This document shows, one piece after another, positions 61,721 through 64,000 of a stretch of DNA of 64,000 bases. The notes below the pieces were generated by a model. That model saw only the letters and a program-made list of their open reading frames with translations, searched no databases and had not been told where the DNA came from. This DNA is from Candidatus Anammoxibacter sp. (GTDB taxonomy: Bacteria > Planctomycetota > Brocadiia > Brocadiales > Anammoxibacteraceae), in the NCBI GenBank assembly GCA_021777105.1, contig JAIQZQ010000015.1, positions 1 to 64,000 on the forward strand, in the 5' to 3' direction. Position 1 is the stretch's first letter, and every line of letters starts with the position of its first letter. A program made the position numbers and the translations under genes.

Positions 61721-63295
61721 TTAGTTTTTAATTACTTTTACGTATTTGAGCGGATGTATGTTTAGTATATTGGGATGAATGCCGCTAACATTGTCTCTGT
61801 ACATATTGTGGCATACATAGAAATATATTGGAATTATTGGAAGCTCTTCTTCCACCAGTATTTTCTCAGCCTGATGAAGCAGCTCAAACCGTTTCTCTTT
61901 GTTGTTTTCCATGCCGGCCGATCTAATAAGCTCATCATACTCGTTGCTGCTCCACCCTGTGCGGTTGTTTCCGCCGTTGGCGACGAACATGTCCAGGAAT
62001 GTGTTTGGATCGATATAATCGCCTATCCAGCTGGCCCGTGATAATTGGTAATCCAGTTTTTTTGTGGTGTTTAAGAAGACTTTCCACTCCTGATTAAGCA
62101 GTTTTATTTTAATATTCAGGTTGCGTTTTAACATCTGTTGAATAACTTCCGCTATGTTTTTGTTTGATTCGCTTGTGTTAAACAAAAGCTCCACTTCCGG
62201 GAAACCGTTGCCGTTGGGATATCCCGCCTCGGCGAGCAAAAGCCTGGCCTTGTCTACATCAAACGGCAGTCCGGTTGGCTGTTTGTATCCCGGCATGCCT
62301 GCAGGCACAAACGTTTTTGCGGGAATTTCGCCGCCTTTTGTCACATATTCTACTAAATTATCCTTATTTATAGCGTAGCTAAAGGCTTTGCGTACCCTGA
62401 CATCGTCAAACGGGGGTTTATTAACATTAAATCTATAGAAATATGTGGCCAGGTACACGCTGGGTCGAAAATCGTCCCTCTTGCTTAAGATATCAACAAT
62501 AGGCAAAGGCACATTGCCGACAAAGTGCGCCATGCCGGATTCGTACATGTTAAAACCGGCGCTGATGCCTTCAACATTTAACAGCTTAACAACGTTCAGG
62601 GCGACGTTGCCGGCGTCCCAATACAAATTGTTTTTTGACATTATAATATGTTGGTTTATCTTCCATTTTGTCAAACAAAACGGCCCGTTTGTCACAATGT
62701 TTTCTGTTTTTGTCCAACTGTCCCCATGTGCTTCAATGCAAGCTCTATTAACAGGCAATAATGTGGGGAAGGAGGTTAGATTTATAAAAAACGGGGTGGG
62801 AAACTCCAGTTCAACGCGCAAAGTGTAATTATCCGGAGCTCTTATGCCGACATCATTAAAATCTTTGACAATGCCTTCATTAAACTGCCTGGCGTTCTTA
62901 ATGTAATACAGCTGGTACGCGTAATCCGCCGCCGTTTCAGGCGCAAGCGCTCTTTTCCAGGAGTAAACAAAATCGTGCGCCGTCAAAGGCTCGCCGTTGG
63001 ACCACATTGACTTGCGCAAAAAAAAGGTATATACTAATCCGTTGTCGGAAATCCGCCATGATTTTGCAATGCCGGGTTCCGGCAACAAATTCTTTGGATT
63101 ATAAGATGTCAGGCCTTCAAAAAGAGAACCCACAACTCTCGCTTCAACCGATCCTGTTATTAACGGCGGGTCAATAGTTTCAGGTTCCGGGCCGTTTACA
63201 AAAGTGAAATCCGCTTTTTCAGGGCTTAGAACAAAGAGCATAACGCCTATTGCCAATACTATAGGCGTAAAAAATATTATAAAAAGGCTCTTCAT
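61721..63295 (-). CDS. oppA: Oligopeptide ABC transporter substrate-binding protein, OppA-like
   Basis: This 524-aa SBP_bac_5 protein has a signal or membrane anchor (residues 5-24) with no lipobox Cys, followed by FVNGPEPETIDPPLITG, the family's SLFEGLTSYNP block, LRKSMWSNGEPLTAHDFVYSWKR, and the late PIIPIYFYVCHN region. AAAGGAAAA precedes the chosen ATG by about six bases. It captures peptides in the periplasm for OppBC. It is the first gene of the disrupted opp operon. Confidence 0.92.
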   Translation of the reverse strand: MKSLFIIFFTPIVLAIGVMLFVLSPEKADFTFVNGPEPETIDPPLITGSVEARVVGSLFEGLTSYNPKNLLPEPGIAKSWRISDNGLVYTFFLRKSMWSNGEPLTAHDFVYSWKRALAPETAADYAYQLYYIKNARQFNEGIVKDFNDVGIRAPDNYTLRVELEFPTPFFINLTSFPTLLPVNRACIEAHGDSWTKTENIVTNGPFCLTKWKINQHIIMSKNNLYWDAGNVALNVVKLLNVEGISAGFNMYESGMAHFVGNVPLPIVDILSKRDDFRPSVYLATYFYRFNVNKPPFDDVRVRKAFSYAINKDNLVEYVTKGGEIPAKTFVPAGMPGYKQPTGLPFDVDKARLLLAEAGYPNGNGFPEVELLFNTSESNKNIAEVIQQMLKRNLNIKIKLLNQEWKVFLNTTKKLDYQLSRASWIGDYIDPNTFLDMFVANGGNNRTGWSSNEYDELIRSAGMENNKEKRFELLHQAEKILVEEELPIIPIYFYVCHNMYRDNVSGIHPNILNIHPLKYVKVIKN

Positions 63296-63472
63296 TTTCT
63301 GTTTTCCTTTAAGTTGGCGTTGGCCACAATGTTTTTGATGTGGCATTGTATCATTAAATAGTCTTTACATAAATAATTTAAACATTTATTTTCCGGCGTT
63401 TTAACAATATAATATTCTTTTTTTATTTGTTGTATTTGTAGAGTTAAAAACAGAGCGGTTTGGGAGGCGTTT

Positions 63473-64000
63473 GTGAAAATTATTTCATTCGGCGATATTC
63501 ATGAAAACATTGATAATCTGGACAAGCTAAAAGATGAGCTTGAGACGGCCGACCTTGTTGTGATTTCCGGAGATATAACTAATTATCACGGCAAAGATGA
63601 GGTTGAGCGCATTATAAAAAGCGTTAAGCAATTTAACGGCAACATCCTTGCTCAAATAGGGAACTTAGACCGCCGCGAGGCCGATGTATATCTTTCGTCT
63701 GAAAATATTAATCTGCACGGCAATGGGTTTATGTTTGGAGATGTAGGCATTTTTGGCGTGGGCGGATCTAATGAGACGCCGTTTAACACTCCTTCTGAAT
63801 ACAGCGAAGAGGAGATATGGAAATTTTTGAGCGATGGATATGAAAAGGTAAAAGAGGCGAAAATCAAGATTATGACGCCGCATGCCCCTCCAAAGGATTC
63901 GGATGTGGACGCCGTGGCCCCCGGCGTGCATGCCGGCAGCGAAAGCGTCCGTAAATTTATTGAAGAGTATAAGCCTGATGTTTGCATTTGCGGGCATATC
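63473..64000 (+). CDS. Metallophosphoesterase, partial at the right edge
   Basis: A GTG start with GGGAGG six bases upstream opens a frame that is still open at the window end (176 codons seen). It has the calcineurin-like metal motifs GDIHEN (residues 7-12), SGDIT near 35, GNLDR in place of GNHD/E near 62, MTPHAPP near 140 and GHI at the edge. It is divergent from oppA. YfcE/ICC-type phosphoesterases are the nearest known relatives. The missing C-terminal part should be short. Confidence 0.85.
   Translation, partial: MKIISFGDIHENIDNLDKLKDELETADLVVISGDITNYHGKDEVERIIKSVKQFNGNILAQIGNLDRREADVYLSSENINLHGNGFMFGDVGIFGVGGSNETPFNTPSEYSEEEIWKFLSDGYEKVKEAKIKIMTPHAPPKDSDVDAVAPGVHAGSESVRKFIEEYKPDVCICGHI

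Noticed and set aside
1..64000. tRNA and rRNA genes
   Set aside because: I scanned for T-loop-like TTCRANTCC motifs with matching acceptor stems and for rRNA-like sequence, and found none convincing; a tRNAscan run would settle it.

Overview
This window is bacterial chromosome of low GC content from a diderm, anaerobe-like organism. It carries a multi-pass sulfatase of the LTA-synthase family, secreted class I and II cytochromes c, a molybdopterin oxidoreductase with a four-cluster ferredoxin, CheV, a near-perfect sigma-28 promoter, DUF4416, a DUF374 acyltransferase, a MEMO-family protein and a short release-factor-like protein. That set fits Omnitrophota, Planctomycetota-Verrucomicrobiota relatives or Desulfobacterota/Nitrospirota, but no rRNA or ribosomal protein is present, so the phylum is not fixed. 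No tRNA, rRNA or CRISPR array was seen.

Left part (1-23.2 kb): a mostly housekeeping backbone. In order: a small secreted protein, an Rpn/PD-(D/E)XK protein, an overlapping ParB-like/HyuA pair, a sulfatase, an ABC ATPase, a DUF374 acyltransferase and an SPL-type radical SAM protein; a four-gene signalling operon on the minus strand (HAMP kinase, response regulator, REC-PAS-HisKA_3 hybrid, TPR protein); an unrecognised 583-aa repeat protein behind a sigma-28 promoter; a molybdopterin oxidoreductase locus; and a secreted MEMO-like protein.

Accessory island (23.2-38.8 kb): an MNT/HEPN toxin-antitoxin pair between 28-bp direct repeats; a truncated gene resembling the N-terminal part of a TIR-like effector; three MITE-like palindromic units; and a long minus-strand run of unfamiliar genes. 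These include a 163-aa/589-aa overlapping pair, an endonuclease-ImmA fusion, and an operon encoding a small membrane protein, a P-loop NTPase fused to an alpha/alpha-toroid (terpenoid-cyclase-like) domain, a methyltransferase and a serine hydrolase. Three attC-like sites lie in this run, and a broken tyrosine recombinase reads divergently at 36 kb, so the run may be a decayed integron-type array. A structured segment at 28.0-28.5 kb resembles the 5' part of a group II intron. A frameshifted higB with intact higA, a YgiT zinc-finger stub, a 133-bp MITE and a TacA/TacT pair close the island. The NTPase-toroid operon is my best candidate for an undescribed system.

Right part (38.8-64 kb): backbone again. 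It holds a GAF-sigma54 activator, CvpA, a large SNF2 helicase, a release-factor-like protein, DUF4416, ProRS, three cytochromes c, CheV, a PEBP-family protein and an oligopeptide ABC transporter. The transporter genes lie in the order oppA-oppB-(7 kb)-oppC. The 7 kb insert holds two decayed RAYT transposase fragments, a second TacA/TacT-like pair, a membrane-anchored TPR protein, VapBC, an orphan DUF433 antitoxin with only a stub of its toxin, and a retropepsin-like protein. A metallophosphoesterase runs off the right edge.
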